From JBHPHI01 sp042569595 (GTDB lineage: Bacteria; Patescibacteriota; Microgenomatia; UBA1400; 2-01-FULL-45-11), in assembly GCA_042569595.1 (NCBI GenBank), contig JBHPHI010000002.1:15071-79070 (forward strand): 64,000 nucleotides of DNA. The letters are read 5' to 3'. The notes under the pieces were generated by a model. The model was not told the origin of the DNA. It saw only the letters and a program-made list of their open reading frames with translations, and made no database searches. The position numbers and the translations under genes are program-made. Numbering within the stretch: position 1 is the first letter of the stretch; each line of letters starts with the position of its first letter. Of the stretch, positions 52,135 to 61,330 are shown one piece after another.

Positions 52135-52179
52135 CTCATAAAATTTAAGATTGATACACTAATAAAAGGAGGAATCATT

Positions 52180-52695
52180 ATGAAGAAATTATTTATTCTA
52201 GTAGTTTTATCACTTACCTTGTCAGCCTGTTCTCCGGAACGGTTGTTTAGCATGTTGGCAAGGTCAGACATTGAGCAATCAGCAAGCGATTCTGTTGAAC
52301 AATCTAGTCAGGCACTTTCACAATTTCAGCAAACAATTGATGATTTAGATGAAAAATATGATGAGTCTGTGTATTTAGGGTCACAGGGAGACGACACTAG
52401 TTATGCCCATGCATATAGAAATAAATTTTCAGAAGACGGTTTTATGCATGAGGTGTTTGCGGTGCTTCCACCATTTGAAAATGAGTCGCATTTTTATGAG
52501 GGTTGGTTAGTAAACCCAACAACTCAAGGGTTCATCAGTACTGGACCCATGAAACTAAACGATGATGGGAAATCAAGATTGCTTGAGTTTACATCTTCGA
52601 CAGATTACATAAACTATTCAAAAGTCATTATTACTATCGAAAAAGATACAGACCCAGCTCCAGGAGAGCATATATTAGAAGGAGAGTTTAACTAA
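52180..52695 (+). CDS. Lipoprotein with RskA-like C-terminal domain
   Basis: A 171-residue lipoprotein: signal peptide ending in the lipobox LSAC (Cys17), a coiled-coil-prone stretch (about 30-60), then a beta domain with FAVLPPFENESHFYEGWLV, ISTGPMKLNDDGKS and VIITIEKDTDPAPGEHILEG, which resembles the outside domain of anti-sigma-K factors (RskA). No sigma factor is adjacent, so a regulatory role is unlikely. A strong AAAGGAGG site precedes the ATG. Confidence 0.75.
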   Translation: MKKLFILVVLSLTLSACSPERLFSMLARSDIEQSASDSVEQSSQALSQFQQTIDDLDEKYDESVYLGSQGDDTSYAHAYRNKFSEDGFMHEVFAVLPPFENESHFYEGWLVNPTTQGFISTGPMKLNDDGKSRLLEFTSSTDYINYSKVIITIEKDTDPAPGEHILEGEFN

Positions 52696-52705
52696 ATGGA
52701 GTAAT

Positions 52706-53260
52706 TTGAAAAAAACAAACATAACAAATTCCCTCAGAGAAATTGTATTTGGATTTGAGGATGGAATTGTATCAACACTTGGAGTCATTACTGGGATTGC
52801 GGGTGGAACTCAAGACAGATTTACTGTTATTTTGGCTGGATTGGTTGTTGTTTCAGTAGAGAGTTTGTCAATGGCTGCTGGAACATACCTTTCAAACAAA
52901 ACCGAAGAACAATTATTTGCAAAAAGGTCAAAAAAATCCCTTCATGCCAAACTTCACCTAAAAGCAATCGATGGAGCAGGAAAAGACGCCCTTCTAATGG
53001 GAATCTCATATGTTGTAGGGGGGGTAATACCTGTAATTCCGTATTTTTTCATACCACTTTCTCAGGGGCTAGTATATTCAGTAGCTGGCTCCATGGTTGG
53101 TCTCGCTGTAATTGGTTTCTGGAGGGCAAAAATCACAGAAACATCCATATTTAAGGGCATGTTTGAGATGATATTGGTTTCTTCTATTGCTGCCTTAGTG
53201 GGTTTTAGTATTGGAAAACTTGCCTCAAACATATTTCCACAATTAAAAGGAGTAGTTTAA
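52706..53260 (+). CDS. VIT1/CCC1-family metal transporter
   Basis: A 184-residue, five-helix protein of the vacuolar iron transporter family, starting at TTG with GGAG a few bases before. EIVFGFEDGIVSTLGVITGIAGG in helix 1 and VESLSMAAGTYLSNKTEEQ in helix 2 carry the acidic transport residues; LHAKLHLKAIDGAGKDALLMGISYVVGG follows. The cytoplasmic metal-binding loop is shortened relative to plant VIT1. Likely exports Fe(II) or Mn(II). It shares one base with the glutaredoxin gene. Confidence 0.9.
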   Translation: MKKTNITNSLREIVFGFEDGIVSTLGVITGIAGGTQDRFTVILAGLVVVSVESLSMAAGTYLSNKTEEQLFAKRSKKSLHAKLHLKAIDGAGKDALLMGISYVVGGVIPVIPYFFIPLSQGLVYSVAGSMVGLAVIGFWRAKITETSIFKGMFEMILVSSIAALVGFSIGKLASNIFPQLKGVV

Positions 53261-53493
53261 TGCTTAAAGTATACTCAACTACTTGGTGTGGCGATTGTGT
53301 TAGAACAAAAGCATTTTTAGATGAAAAAAAGATCAAATTTGAAGAAACAGACATAGAGTTAGATGAAAAGGCTATGGAGTTTGTTAAAAAAACCAACAAT
53401 GGCAATGCATCTGTACCAACTTTAGTTTTTGATGATGGTTCAACAATGACAGAGCCCACAAATCAAGAATTATCAAAAAAACTTGAGCTTTAA
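53260..53493 (+). CDS. Glutaredoxin-like protein
   Basis: A 77-residue thioredoxin-fold protein with the redox motif CGDC (C10, C13), a cis-proline SVPTLVF strand and the GSTMTEPTN end, closest to NrdH/mycoredoxin-type glutaredoxins. Its ATG overlaps the stop of the iron transporter gene (TAATG), so the two are made together. A role in thiol redox control near metal transport is plausible. Confidence 0.9.
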   Translation: MLKVYSTTWCGDCVRTKAFLDEKKIKFEETDIELDEKAMEFVKKTNNGNASVPTLVFDDGSTMTEPTNQELSKKLEL

Positions 53494-53544
53494 ATCAATT
53501 TTCTTAATTGACATTTAGCACTCATTAAAGTAAACTGCTAAATC

Positions 53545-55917
53545 ATGGCATTTATAATTAAAACAAAGAAATCCTCAGAAAAAATGTATCTACCAATGGT
53601 TGCAATTCGCGAAGGCGTAATCTTTCCACACACAGAGACTGTTCTTACTTTCGGAAGGCAAAAATCAGTTAATGCAATCACAGCCGCTTACAAAAGTGAC
53701 AAGCAAGTAGTTTTAGTTACACAGAAAAACTCCAAAACTCACGACCCAAAACAATCAGACCTATATTCCGTGGGAATAATTGCAAACATAGAAAGAACGC
53801 TAAAAACAGACAACGAACTGAATGCTTTGGTTAGGGGCATGAAGAGAGTCAGAATAGAGTCAGTCAAAGAAGAGGCAGGATATAAGTTCGCAGAAATAAC
53901 TGAAATTTCAGAAATAATGGAAGATAGTAAGGAAATTGAAGCATTAAGCAAACACTTAACCTCACAACTTAAAAAAGCTGTTTCATTTGGAAAAAGCGTT
54001 GAATTTTTAAACTTCATGAAACTCATGTCTGGAGTTGGATCTTCTGAATTAGCAGATCAAGTTGGATCTGTTTTAGACATAAGCACCAAAGACAAACAAA
54101 AACTTCTTGAGACCGCTGTGGTGAAGAATAGACTGAAATCAGTCATAGAGCATCTTACGCATGAGCTTAAGGTTTTAGAAATTGAAAGAAATATTGCCAG
54201 CAAGACCCAACAGAAGTTTGATAAAAGCATGAGAGAAGCAGTTCTTCGAGAAAGAATGAAAACTATTCAGAAAGAACTTGGAGATGAGGTAGACGATGAT
54301 CAAGAAATATTAGAGTTAAAGAAAAACATAAAAAAATCCGGAATGCCCAAGGACGTAGTTAAAAAAGCCAGTAAAGAGTTAAAACGTTTATCTAAAATGA
54401 GTGTTCACAATCCAGAATCTTCATACATTCGAACATGGCTCGAAACACTTATTGAAATGCCTTGGGACAAAGCAAGCAAGGATAATACCACTATCAAAAA
54501 AGCTGAAAGACAATTAGACAAAGATCATTACGGACTAAAACAAGTTAAAGAGAGAATAGTAGAATATTTATCAGTTCTAAAACTAAAAGCAAATGGTAGA
54601 AAGAATCAAAATAATGAAAAAACTTCCAAAGACAAAGCAGTTCCAACAATATTATGTTTTTCAGGACCTCCTGGTGTGGGAAAAACCAGTATAGGTAGAT
54701 CAATTGCTACCTCTCTTGGTAGGGAGTTTGTAAAAGTATCACTTGGTGGAATGAGGGACGAGGCAGAGCTTCGTGGTCATAGGAGAACATATGTTGGGGC
54801 CATGCCAGGAAGAATTGTTCAGGGAATCCGATCAGCAGGAACAAAAAATCCTGTGTTCATGTTAGATGAAATAGATAAAATTGGAGCTGATTTTAGGGGT
54901 GACCCAAGCGCCGCATTACTAGAAGCCCTTGATCCTGAGCAAAATAGCGAGTTTTCAGATCATTATCTTGAGGTTACCTTTGATTTATCTCAGGTAATAT
55001 TTATCACCACTGCAAACGTTCTAGACACAATTCCTCCAGCTTTGCGAGATAGGTTGGAGATTATTAGATTTTCAGGATACACAGAAGACGAAAAATACCA
55101 AATTGCAAAAAGACATTTATTGGAAAAAACACTAAAAGCAAATGGGTTAGAAAAAAAACAAGTAGAACTTTCTGCTCCAGTGCTAAGGAAAATTATCAAG
55201 AACTACACCAAAGAGGCAGGTGTTAGAAATCTTGAGAGGGAAATAAGTAAGGTTCTAAGGAAAATTGCAAAGAAATTTGCTGAAGGACAAAAAAGCAAAA
55301 TAAAAGTTACACCTACAAAACTAAGTGACTATTTAGGTCCAGAGAAGTTTTTAGCCACATTAGCGGAAAAGAAAGATGAAGTTGGAGTATCTACGGGGCT
55401 TGCATGGACTCAGGTTGGAGGCGACATTCTATTTATTGAAGTCGCACTTATGCCAGGAAAAGGCAAGGTTACAATCACGGGTCAATTGGGCGACGTTATG
55501 AAGGAGTCTGCAAAAGCAGCAATGTCATATGTTAGAAGTAGATGGGAAAAGTTAGAAATAGATAAATATTTTTATCAAAATACCGATATTCACATTCACG
55601 TCCCAGAAGGAGCAGTTCCAAAAGACGGTCCATCAGCGGGTGTTACTATTACCACGGCACTGGTTTCCGCGCTTACAAATAGGCCTGTTAAAAAAGACTT
55701 TGGAATGACAGGAGAAATCACCCTGAGGGGGAAGATTTTAGAGATTGGTGGAGTGAAGGAAAAATCAATCGCAGCTCATAGAGCTGGTCTGAAGCACATT
55801 GTGTTGCCAAAGGGAAACAAAAAAGACCTAGTAGATGTTCCAAAAGAGGTAAGGGGAGACATCAAGTTTCATCACACTCATCACATGGACTCTTTGTTGA
55901 AGCTTGTATTAGCTTAA
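53545..55917 (+). CDS. lon: ATP-dependent protease Lon
   Basis: A 790-residue LonA. It has the N-terminal LON substrate domain (about 12-205), a coiled-coil region, the AAA+ module with GPPGVGKTS (about 374-382) and FMLDEIDKIG, and the protease domain with PKDGPSAGV (Ser near 696) and GGVKEKSIAAHRAG (Lys near 739), the Ser-Lys dyad. Cytoplasmic quality-control protease. It has 51 bases of gap after the glutaredoxin gene and is convergent with the prenyl synthase, 4 bases away. Confidence 0.96.
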   Translation: MAFIIKTKKSSEKMYLPMVAIREGVIFPHTETVLTFGRQKSVNAITAAYKSDKQVVLVTQKNSKTHDPKQSDLYSVGIIANIERTLKTDNELNALVRGMKRVRIESVKEEAGYKFAEITEISEIMEDSKEIEALSKHLTSQLKKAVSFGKSVEFLNFMKLMSGVGSSELADQVGSVLDISTKDKQKLLETAVVKNRLKSVIEHLTHELKVLEIERNIASKTQQKFDKSMREAVLRERMKTIQKELGDEVDDDQEILELKKNIKKSGMPKDVVKKASKELKRLSKMSVHNPESSYIRTWLETLIEMPWDKASKDNTTIKKAERQLDKDHYGLKQVKERIVEYLSVLKLKANGRKNQNNEKTSKDKAVPTILCFSGPPGVGKTSIGRSIATSLGREFVKVSLGGMRDEAELRGHRRTYVGAMPGRIVQGIRSAGTKNPVFMLDEIDKIGADFRGDPSAALLEALDPEQNSEFSDHYLEVTFDLSQVIFITTANVLDTIPPALRDRLEIIRFSGYTEDEKYQIAKRHLLEKTLKANGLEKKQVELSAPVLRKIIKNYTKEAGVRNLEREISKVLRKIAKKFAEGQKSKIKVTPTKLSDYLGPEKFLATLAEKKDEVGVSTGLAWTQVGGDILFIEVALMPGKGKVTITGQLGDVMKESAKAAMSYVRSRWEKLEIDKYFYQNTDIHIHVPEGAVPKDGPSAGVTITTALVSALTNRPVKKDFGMTGEITLRGKILEIGGVKEKSIAAHRAGLKHIVLPKGNKKDLVDVPKEVRGDIKFHHTHHMDSLLKLVLA

Positions 55918-55921
55918 AGTA

Positions 55922-56971
55922 TTAACCAGATCTTTTCAGGGTAAAGTCAGAAAGTTCAAATAAGAAATTCTTTGATAAAGAATTTCTATCATCTATTTCT
56001 TCTAGAGACAGCTTTGCATTTTGAATATATTTTTTAGCCAGGTTAGTAGAATATTTCAAAGACCCTGTTTGAGTAATAATATCCCTCATTTCAGCAAGTT
56101 GTTTTTGATCAATATTTGTCCCCAAATATTTTGATATACACATTTTTTGATCATTATCTCCATTTTTATAAGCTCTAAGAATCAAAAGACTTTTCTTTCC
56201 TTCGCGAATATCATTTCCGGAAGGTTTGCCAGTTTTTTCCGTACTTCCAAATACGCCCAAAACATCATCTTGTATTTGATATGCCATTCCAACATTAATC
56301 GAATAGTTAGATAGTTTCTCAGTTAAATTTTTGTTTCCTGCCAATTCCAAACCCATTAAAAGTGGGTATAAAAACGTATATCTAGCACTTACATATTCCA
56401 TTCCTAGCAAAAACTCTTTTTCAGTTACTTCATCAACCCTTTTTTTATTTTGGAAAAAATGAGCTTGCCAACCCAAGGTGGTATCTTCAACTGCCCTTTG
56501 AATCAAAGACATCAATTCCGTTTTCGTTTTTTCATCAATGGCTAAATGTAGTAATGCATCATTTGAAAAAGAAAATAAAAGATCTCCCGCAATCATAGCC
56601 ATAGATTTACCAAAATGATCATCTCCAGATTCCTTTTCATAAACAATATGCAAACTATCTTGCCCATATCTTTTTTCATCCCTATCCACAATATCGTCGT
56701 GAATCATAAAATACTGATGAAGAAGTTCGAGAGAAACTCCTAGCGTATTTATGAGGTCATCATTTTCTCCGCCACCCAGTAAGTATGATTGCTTTGCTAA
56801 AAAAGGCCTCACCCTTTTTCCGCTTCGCAAGACTTGAGATTCAATTTTTTCGATCATATCAAGCATTTCAGGACTTTTATTTTGATAGAGATCTTTTTTA
56901 TTTGAAAAGAAATCAAGAAGGTATTTATCGAAAATTTTCTTATTTTCAAAAAGAATTTGTTTTATGTTCAT
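55922..56971 (-). CDS. Polyprenyl diphosphate synthase
   Basis: A 349-residue trans-prenyltransferase. The first Asp-rich motif is HDDIVDRDEKR, the second YQIQDDVLG, with GKRVRPFLAK and DIREGKKSLLIL. It extends isoprenoid diphosphates to FPP, GGPP or longer; product length cannot be read safely. The ATG at 56971 is preferred over 57013 because a TACAAT box ends 8 bases before it. Such cells need an isoprenoid carrier for wall synthesis; no MEP or mevalonate gene is in view. Confidence 0.93.
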   Translation of the reverse strand: MNIKQILFENKKIFDKYLLDFFSNKKDLYQNKSPEMLDMIEKIESQVLRSGKRVRPFLAKQSYLLGGGENDDLINTLGVSLELLHQYFMIHDDIVDRDEKRYGQDSLHIVYEKESGDDHFGKSMAMIAGDLLFSFSNDALLHLAIDEKTKTELMSLIQRAVEDTTLGWQAHFFQNKKRVDEVTEKEFLLGMEYVSARYTFLYPLLMGLELAGNKNLTEKLSNYSINVGMAYQIQDDVLGVFGSTEKTGKPSGNDIREGKKSLLILRAYKNGDNDQKMCISKYLGTNIDQKQLAEMRDIITQTGSLKYSTNLAKKYIQNAKLSLEEIDDRNSLSKNFLFELSDFTLKRSG

Positions 56972-57041
56972 ATTCAAAGATTGTATCAAAAACAAAGTCA
57001 ACTCTTGCATCAAAACGATTTTACGTGCAACATAGATTCTT

Positions 57042-57518
57042 ATGGATGCACCACTAAGTGTTGGAATTAAACCAAAAAAAGAAATAAAAGTATCGCAACC
57101 TTCAGACGGAGAACCAGAGAATGTTCAAATAGACTCCCTTTTTGCTGTAGAGGGTTTGATAAAAAACCACCTTCAACAAATTGAAGATCTAGCAACAGAA
57201 ACCAGAAGATTAAAAGAAATGTTTGATGATTACTTGGTTAACGATGAACAATACTCCGCTGCAGATGAAGCAGCAAAGCAGGCAAACAAAGAAAAAAACT
57301 CTGCCAAAAAAGAAGCGCTATCAAAACCCGAAGCAGAAGCGATAATTTCCAAAGTCAAAGACGCAAGGGAGCAGCTGAAAGATTATCGAGAAAGCCTTTC
57401 AAATCATCTTCGAGAGTATGAGAGATTGTCAGGTAGTAATCAAATAGAAATCGAGGCAGGAGATATTCGTCAGATTGTATATAAAGCCAAGCTCGTCAAA
57501 GCATCTACTTCAAGATAA
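57042..57518 (+). CDS. Coiled-coil protein of unknown function
   Basis: A 158-residue soluble, acidic protein. A loose N-terminal tail (about 1-30) is followed by two long heptad-rich helices (about 35-75 and 85-140) joined by an AADEAAKQANKEKNSAKKEAL stretch. No signal peptide or membrane helix. It may form an antiparallel coiled coil. No family recognised. Its 3' end overlaps a small convergent gene by 9 bases. Confidence 0.6.
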   Translation: MDAPLSVGIKPKKEIKVSQPSDGEPENVQIDSLFAVEGLIKNHLQQIEDLATETRRLKEMFDDYLVNDEQYSAADEAAKQANKEKNSAKKEALSKPEAEAIISKVKDAREQLKDYRESLSNHLREYERLSGSNQIEIEAGDIRQIVYKAKLVKASTSR

Positions 57519-57710
57519 GCTAGGAACTTTTTCCAACAATTCATCTCTTCTTTTTGTAATAGCCCTTATCAAAGGAATCCCCTCAAACCCGTGAGTTATT
57601 AATGAATCATCTACCATTGCCAAATAAAACTGCAAAGCAGCAACGTCGTTTATTTCCGCAATCTCACTAACTATCTCTTCAATTGTCTGTTTTCCACCCT
57701 CTTTATTCAT
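57510..57710 (-). CDS. Small helical protein of unknown function
   Basis: A 66-residue protein from ATG 57710, with amphipathic helices (TIEEIVSEIAEINDVAALQFYLAM) and a charged end. TATAAT ends 6 bases before this ATG, which argues for it over an in-frame start 7 codons earlier that would lie before the -10 box. No family recognised. Confidence 0.55.
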   Translation of the reverse strand: MNKEGGKQTIEEIVSEIAEINDVAALQFYLAMVDDSLITHGFEGIPLIRAITKRRDELLEKVPSLS

Positions 57711-57776
57711 CGAGAGATTATAAAACAACAATCTACATGCTTGAAGTAAGCTTCACTTGATGAGAAACTACAAACT

Positions 57777-58058
57777 ATGCAAGCTATATTTGTAAACATC
57801 CCTTGTCCCACAAAAAAAGAAGCTCAAAAGTTATGTAAGTCTCTCCTGGAGAGAGAGCTTTGTACAACTACGAAAATTCACGAAAACGTAAACCTTATGT
57901 GGAAAGATAAAGATGAGATAAAAGGAGAGGATGTCGTATTAATCACCTTAAAAACTTCAGACGAAAACATTTAAAAGATTCATAAATTCATCTTCAAAAA
58001 TCACAGTTGGGGCGACCCATGCATTGAAGTTGTCCCAATAATCAACGATCTTTGTTAG
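57777..58058 (+). pseudogene. cutA-like gene interrupted by an in-frame TAA
   Basis: Codons 1-65 read as the first two thirds of a CutA1 (divalent-cation tolerance) protein: AIFVNIPCPTKKEAQKLCKSL, ERELCTTTKIHENVNLMWKDK and VVLITLKTSDENI. TAA at 57972-57974 then stops it, but the same frame goes on for 27 codons with KIHKFIFKNHSWGDP and CIEVVPI, which fits the missing CutA tail (L-x-x-x-I-x-x-x-HSYD-P-C-I). The joined length, 93, is close to the usual 100-110. One base change (GAA to TAA) would explain it. Could be a true pseudogene, a sequencing error or read-through. Confidence 0.6.
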
Positions 58059-58063
58059 TAAAA

Positions 58064-58420
58064 TTATTTCTCAGGATTATCAAACTCTTTACTTAGAGTT
58101 TTTTTTATAGAGAGCACTTCACCATAAATTTTATCTAGCTTCTCATATATGCCGTCAAACTTTTTTTGCAAATTATGGTCAGATTTTCTAGGCGATCTAT
58201 TATTTTTATTAAATGATTTTCTATTTTCCCCTCCACCCTTCTCTTCAAAACAATCACTGCAATAAACAGGTTTTTCTCCAGTAGGTTTAAAAGGAACCTT
58301 GCAATCTTTTGAACAATTTGAGCAAGTTGTTTTATGCATGCGACGATCATCGCCTCCAAATCTCTTTTCTCCTCTTCCTCCACCCCTTCGGTTATAATCT
58401 TTCACTATTTCTTCTTTCAC
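58064..58420 (-). CDS. Zinc-ribbon-like CxxC protein
   Basis: A 118-residue protein. A basic Gly/Arg-rich N-terminus is followed by CSNCSKDCKVPFKPTGEKP and YCSDCF (about 33-56), the CxxC...CxxC knuckle of a small protein type common in Patescibacteria and related groups, then a basic linker and a C-terminal helix (about 85-113) of coiled-coil type. It probably binds zinc and nucleic acid or ribosomes; function unproven. Confidence 0.82.
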   Translation of the reverse strand: MKEEIVKDYNRRGGGRGEKRFGGDDRRMHKTTCSNCSKDCKVPFKPTGEKPVYCSDCFEEKGGGENRKSFNKNNRSPRKSDHNLQKKFDGIYEKLDKIYGEVLSIKKTLSKEFDNPEK

Positions 58421-58504
58421 CCACAGTAGGCGTGAGTATATATGTTATTTGAGCAATCAGCTCAACATTATTATAACTCTGAAAACATAATATTCATGAG
58501 GTGA

Positions 58505-59665
58505 TTATTTAGCGTCAATCACAAACAATTCTTCCTCAGCTCTAGTTACTGCTGTATACAACCACCTTCTCCACATCTCATCATCCATTTGTCGAAAACG
58601 CTCCTCAAAAACAACAACTTTCCTGGCCTGGCTACCTTGAGCCTTATGAACAGTTAAAGCATATCCAAAGTCGAACAAATCACCCAAAGCCTTACTTCTA
58701 TTTTTTGTAAAATTATAAGATTTTTCGTGCCCAAATTGATCTGCATATACTTCTCCAAAATAAAGACTTTCGTCGTCATCCATTCGTATTTCAGCATTCA
58801 GCCAATCCTTTCTTCCTAAGTCTATAGAATTTACATATCCCAACATGCCATTGTAAATTCCCTTCTGATGATTGTTTTTTAAACAAATTACCCTATCTCC
58901 CTTTTGAGGAAGGGGAGATTCGAATCCAAGGAAATTTCTAACAGCAGAGTTTAGCTTTATTCTTGTGTTGTTATATCCACACAACACAATCATGTCCGAA
59001 GAATAGTGGCGCAATAGACCTTCAACTTTTTCTTGAGAATCAAAATCGTCTTTACCAATCTTTTCCACACCATCTCCAAATCTTTTCGTTGGTATCACGC
59101 CAGTTTCTCGGGCATACATAGAAACTTTGATTATAGGATTATTTTCAGCTTGTCTATGAATTTTCTCCAATTTAATTTTGGGGTTTTCCATTAAATTGAA
59201 TTTTCCTTCAATAGGTGGAAGTTGTCCGTGATCACCTACTGCTAGTATGGGTAAATCAAAACTTGATAAATCCTGCCAAATTTTTTTATTTACCATAGAT
59301 GCTTCATCAATGACGATCAAATCGAATTTCAAGTCTTCTTTAAGTTTCCAACCAACAATTTGTTGTTTATCATTTAGAACCGGAGAGTAAATTAGGGAAT
59401 GAATTGTACCCACAAAATCCTTGTCTTGGAGAGCACTTTCACTCTTTAGGTTTTGAGACAATACTCTTGCTGCTCTTCCAGTAAAACTGCAAAAAGCCAC
59501 CTTTAATTTTGAATTTTTTTTGTGAAGTATTTTTCGAAACAAAGATATTAAGGTTGTTTTTCCCACTCCCGCATACCCTCCTACAGTCAGATGAGGGAGA
59601 GGTTGTTTTTTTGCCCAAGAATACATTTCTTTCAAGGCCTCTTTTTTGTCTTTTGAAATTTTCAT
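58505..59665 (-). CDS. SF1B DNA helicase, Dda/RecD2-like
   Basis: A 386-residue helicase from ATG 59665 (GGTGA site before it; a longer start at 59683 is less likely). Motif I GGYAGVGKTT (about 25-34), motif II VIDEASMV, motif III VGDHGQLPPIEG, and the C-terminal FGYALTVHKAQGS and YTAVTRAEEELFV motifs are intact. It lacks the N-terminal domains of RecD2, giving the compact Dda-like size. 5'-3' DNA unwinding in repair or replication restart is expected. Sometimes annotated as an AAA or exodeoxyribonuclease V-like protein. Confidence 0.9.
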   Translation of the reverse strand: MKISKDKKEALKEMYSWAKKQPLPHLTVGGYAGVGKTTLISLFRKILHKKNSKLKVAFCSFTGRAARVLSQNLKSESALQDKDFVGTIHSLIYSPVLNDKQQIVGWKLKEDLKFDLIVIDEASMVNKKIWQDLSSFDLPILAVGDHGQLPPIEGKFNLMENPKIKLEKIHRQAENNPIIKVSMYARETGVIPTKRFGDGVEKIGKDDFDSQEKVEGLLRHYSSDMIVLCGYNNTRIKLNSAVRNFLGFESPLPQKGDRVICLKNNHQKGIYNGMLGYVNSIDLGRKDWLNAEIRMDDDESLYFGEVYADQFGHEKSYNFTKNRSKALGDLFDFGYALTVHKAQGSQARKVVVFEERFRQMDDEMWRRWLYTAVTRAEEELFVIDAK

Positions 59666-59759
59666 ATTTTCACCTAAAAGCACATTCTATAACATTTTGC
59701 TCCACATAGAACCAACCTAGGAGTAATAATCTGCACGTCATATGGGTATAATAATATGT

Positions 59760-60623
59760 ATGAAAACAAAAGTTCACACACTAAACGTATTCGGAATTAA
59801 TAAGGATGGAGGCAATCCTGCCGGCGTGGTGTTAGATTCAGAAAAACTAAGTGACTCCAAAATGAAAAAAATTTCAAAAAAAGTGGGATATTCTGAAACA
59901 GCTTTTATTTCAAAATCCAAAAAAGCAGACTACAAAATAAGATTTTTTACCCCAAAAAAGGAAATTGATATTTGCGGTCATGCCACCATAGCATCTGCGT
60001 TCTTATTAAAAAAACTAGAAAAAATAGAAGAGTCAGAATTTACTCAAGAATCAAATTTGGGGGTATTAAGATTAAAGTCGAAAAAAGATGAAATATTTAT
60101 GGAGCTGCAAAAACCAGAATTTAATGGATATTTAGACAGAAATACAATTTCAACTTTTCTTAATATCAAGGTTGAAGATATAGCAAATGACCTTCATCCT
60201 GAAATTGTTTCAACAGGATTAAGAGATGTTATTGTTCCTCTTAAAAAATTAAAAACACTTGAAAATTTACAGCCAAACTTTGAAAGAATGTCAAAATTTA
60301 ATAACGACACAAGCACTATTGGGCTCCACATATTTACACTTGAAACCAAGGATAAAGAATCGACTGCTCATACAAGAAATTTTGCTCCTCTGTACGACAT
60401 CAACGAAGAATCTGCTACCGGAAGCTCGAACGGGTCACTAGCATGCTACTTACACAAACATAAAAGGATCAAAAAAACTAAAAATTTATCTTTTGAACAA
60501 GGATATTCTATGCAAATGCCTTCAAAAATAAATGTAAATCTAACAATCCAAAACGACAAAATTGAAGAAGTGTGGGTAGGTGGAAAAGCAGTGATAAAAG
60601 AAAAAATCGAAGTATCTATTTAG
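59760..60623 (+). CDS. PhzF-family isomerase/epimerase
   Basis: A 287-residue protein of the PhzF fold (two-domain, diaminopimelate-epimerase-like). VFGINKDGGNPAGVVLD at 10-26, the catalytic-type Glu in GYSETAFI (E46), IRFFTPKKEIDICGHATIA and a later ATGSSNGSLACYL block mark it. Most members outside phenazine producers have no known substrate. The ATG at 59760 is chosen because TATAAT ends 7 bases before it; the frame opens 6 codons earlier. Confidence 0.9.
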   Translation: MKTKVHTLNVFGINKDGGNPAGVVLDSEKLSDSKMKKISKKVGYSETAFISKSKKADYKIRFFTPKKEIDICGHATIASAFLLKKLEKIEESEFTQESNLGVLRLKSKKDEIFMELQKPEFNGYLDRNTISTFLNIKVEDIANDLHPEIVSTGLRDVIVPLKKLKTLENLQPNFERMSKFNNDTSTIGLHIFTLETKDKESTAHTRNFAPLYDINEESATGSSNGSLACYLHKHKRIKKTKNLSFEQGYSMQMPSKINVNLTIQNDKIEEVWVGGKAVIKEKIEVSI

Positions 60624-60632
60624 AAAACAAAC

Positions 60633-61244
60633 TTACTTAACAAACTCATCATTCCTCAGAGACAACACAGGAATAGCGCCCAAAATAACAATTACTCCCG
60701 CAATCAATATTACATTTCTAAATCCATATATTTCTCCAACGAATCCAGACAAAGCAGCTATGGCGCCCATAGCAACACCATATATGGCATCGTAGGTGCC
60801 AATAGTCCTTCCTTTCTTTTTTGTCTCAAGATGAGTATAAAAAATCATCTTCCAGGCATTTACATCAAAAGATCTACATATGCCTACTATCCCCATTGCT
60901 AGATAAAGATGCCAAAGCTGTGTGGCAGAACTTAGAAGGATGTATGTTATTCCAGCAAGAATAGATGCAGCAAAAAGAGCCCATATTTCATCAAGATAGC
61001 CTTTTATGCTATCAAACATCCTTCCTACATAAGCTGTAGATAGAGAGGACGCAAGTCTATAAATCATATATGCGATACCAACACTGCTTGCAGTAGCACC
61101 ATCAATGTATTGAGTTACAAACAAGGCCAACACAACTGAAACAAAAGTATCCCCACCCCAATAAAGCACATCACTTAAGGTAAGAACCTCAGCAATATGA
61201 GAGTATTTGGTGAATTTAAAGAAATGGATCGATCTTAAATGCAT
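60633..61244 (-). CDS. Half-size MFS-like membrane protein
   Basis: A 203-residue protein with six predicted membrane helices, the size of one MFS half. YRLASSLSTAYVGRMFDSIKGYLDEI resembles the loop 2-3 region and FDVNAWKMIFYTHLETKKKGRTIGTYDAIYGVAMG the helix 4-5 region. No second half is adjacent on either side. Either a true half transporter working as a dimer, or a truncated gene. The start at 61244 is chosen because TATAAT ends 7 bases before it. Confidence 0.65.
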   Translation of the reverse strand: MHLRSIHFFKFTKYSHIAEVLTLSDVLYWGGDTFVSVVLALFVTQYIDGATASSVGIAYMIYRLASSLSTAYVGRMFDSIKGYLDEIWALFAASILAGITYILLSSATQLWHLYLAMGIVGICRSFDVNAWKMIFYTHLETKKKGRTIGTYDAIYGVAMGAIAALSGFVGEIYGFRNVILIAGVIVILGAIPVLSLRNDEFVK

Positions 61245-61262
61245 AAAAAAATTATAGAACAA

Positions 61263-61310
61263 CCCACACATGAAATCACTTGGGTTTTCTTATTCCTATA
61301 AGCAATCAAG
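61263..61310 (-). repeat. Interspersed repeat, copy A
   Basis: First of five related copies between 61.2 and 63.4 kb. Read on the minus strand it keeps CTTGATTGCTTATAGGAATA and the end CCCAAGTGATTTCATG. It lies just upstream of the half-size MFS gene. Confidence 0.6.
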
Positions 61311-61330
61311 ATGTTTATGGTTTATTAAAA

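Noticed and set aside
58000..58060. Minus-strand frame with YWDNFNAWVAP opposite the end of cutA
   Set aside because: Short, no start site, and explained by the plus-strand CutA-like continuation.
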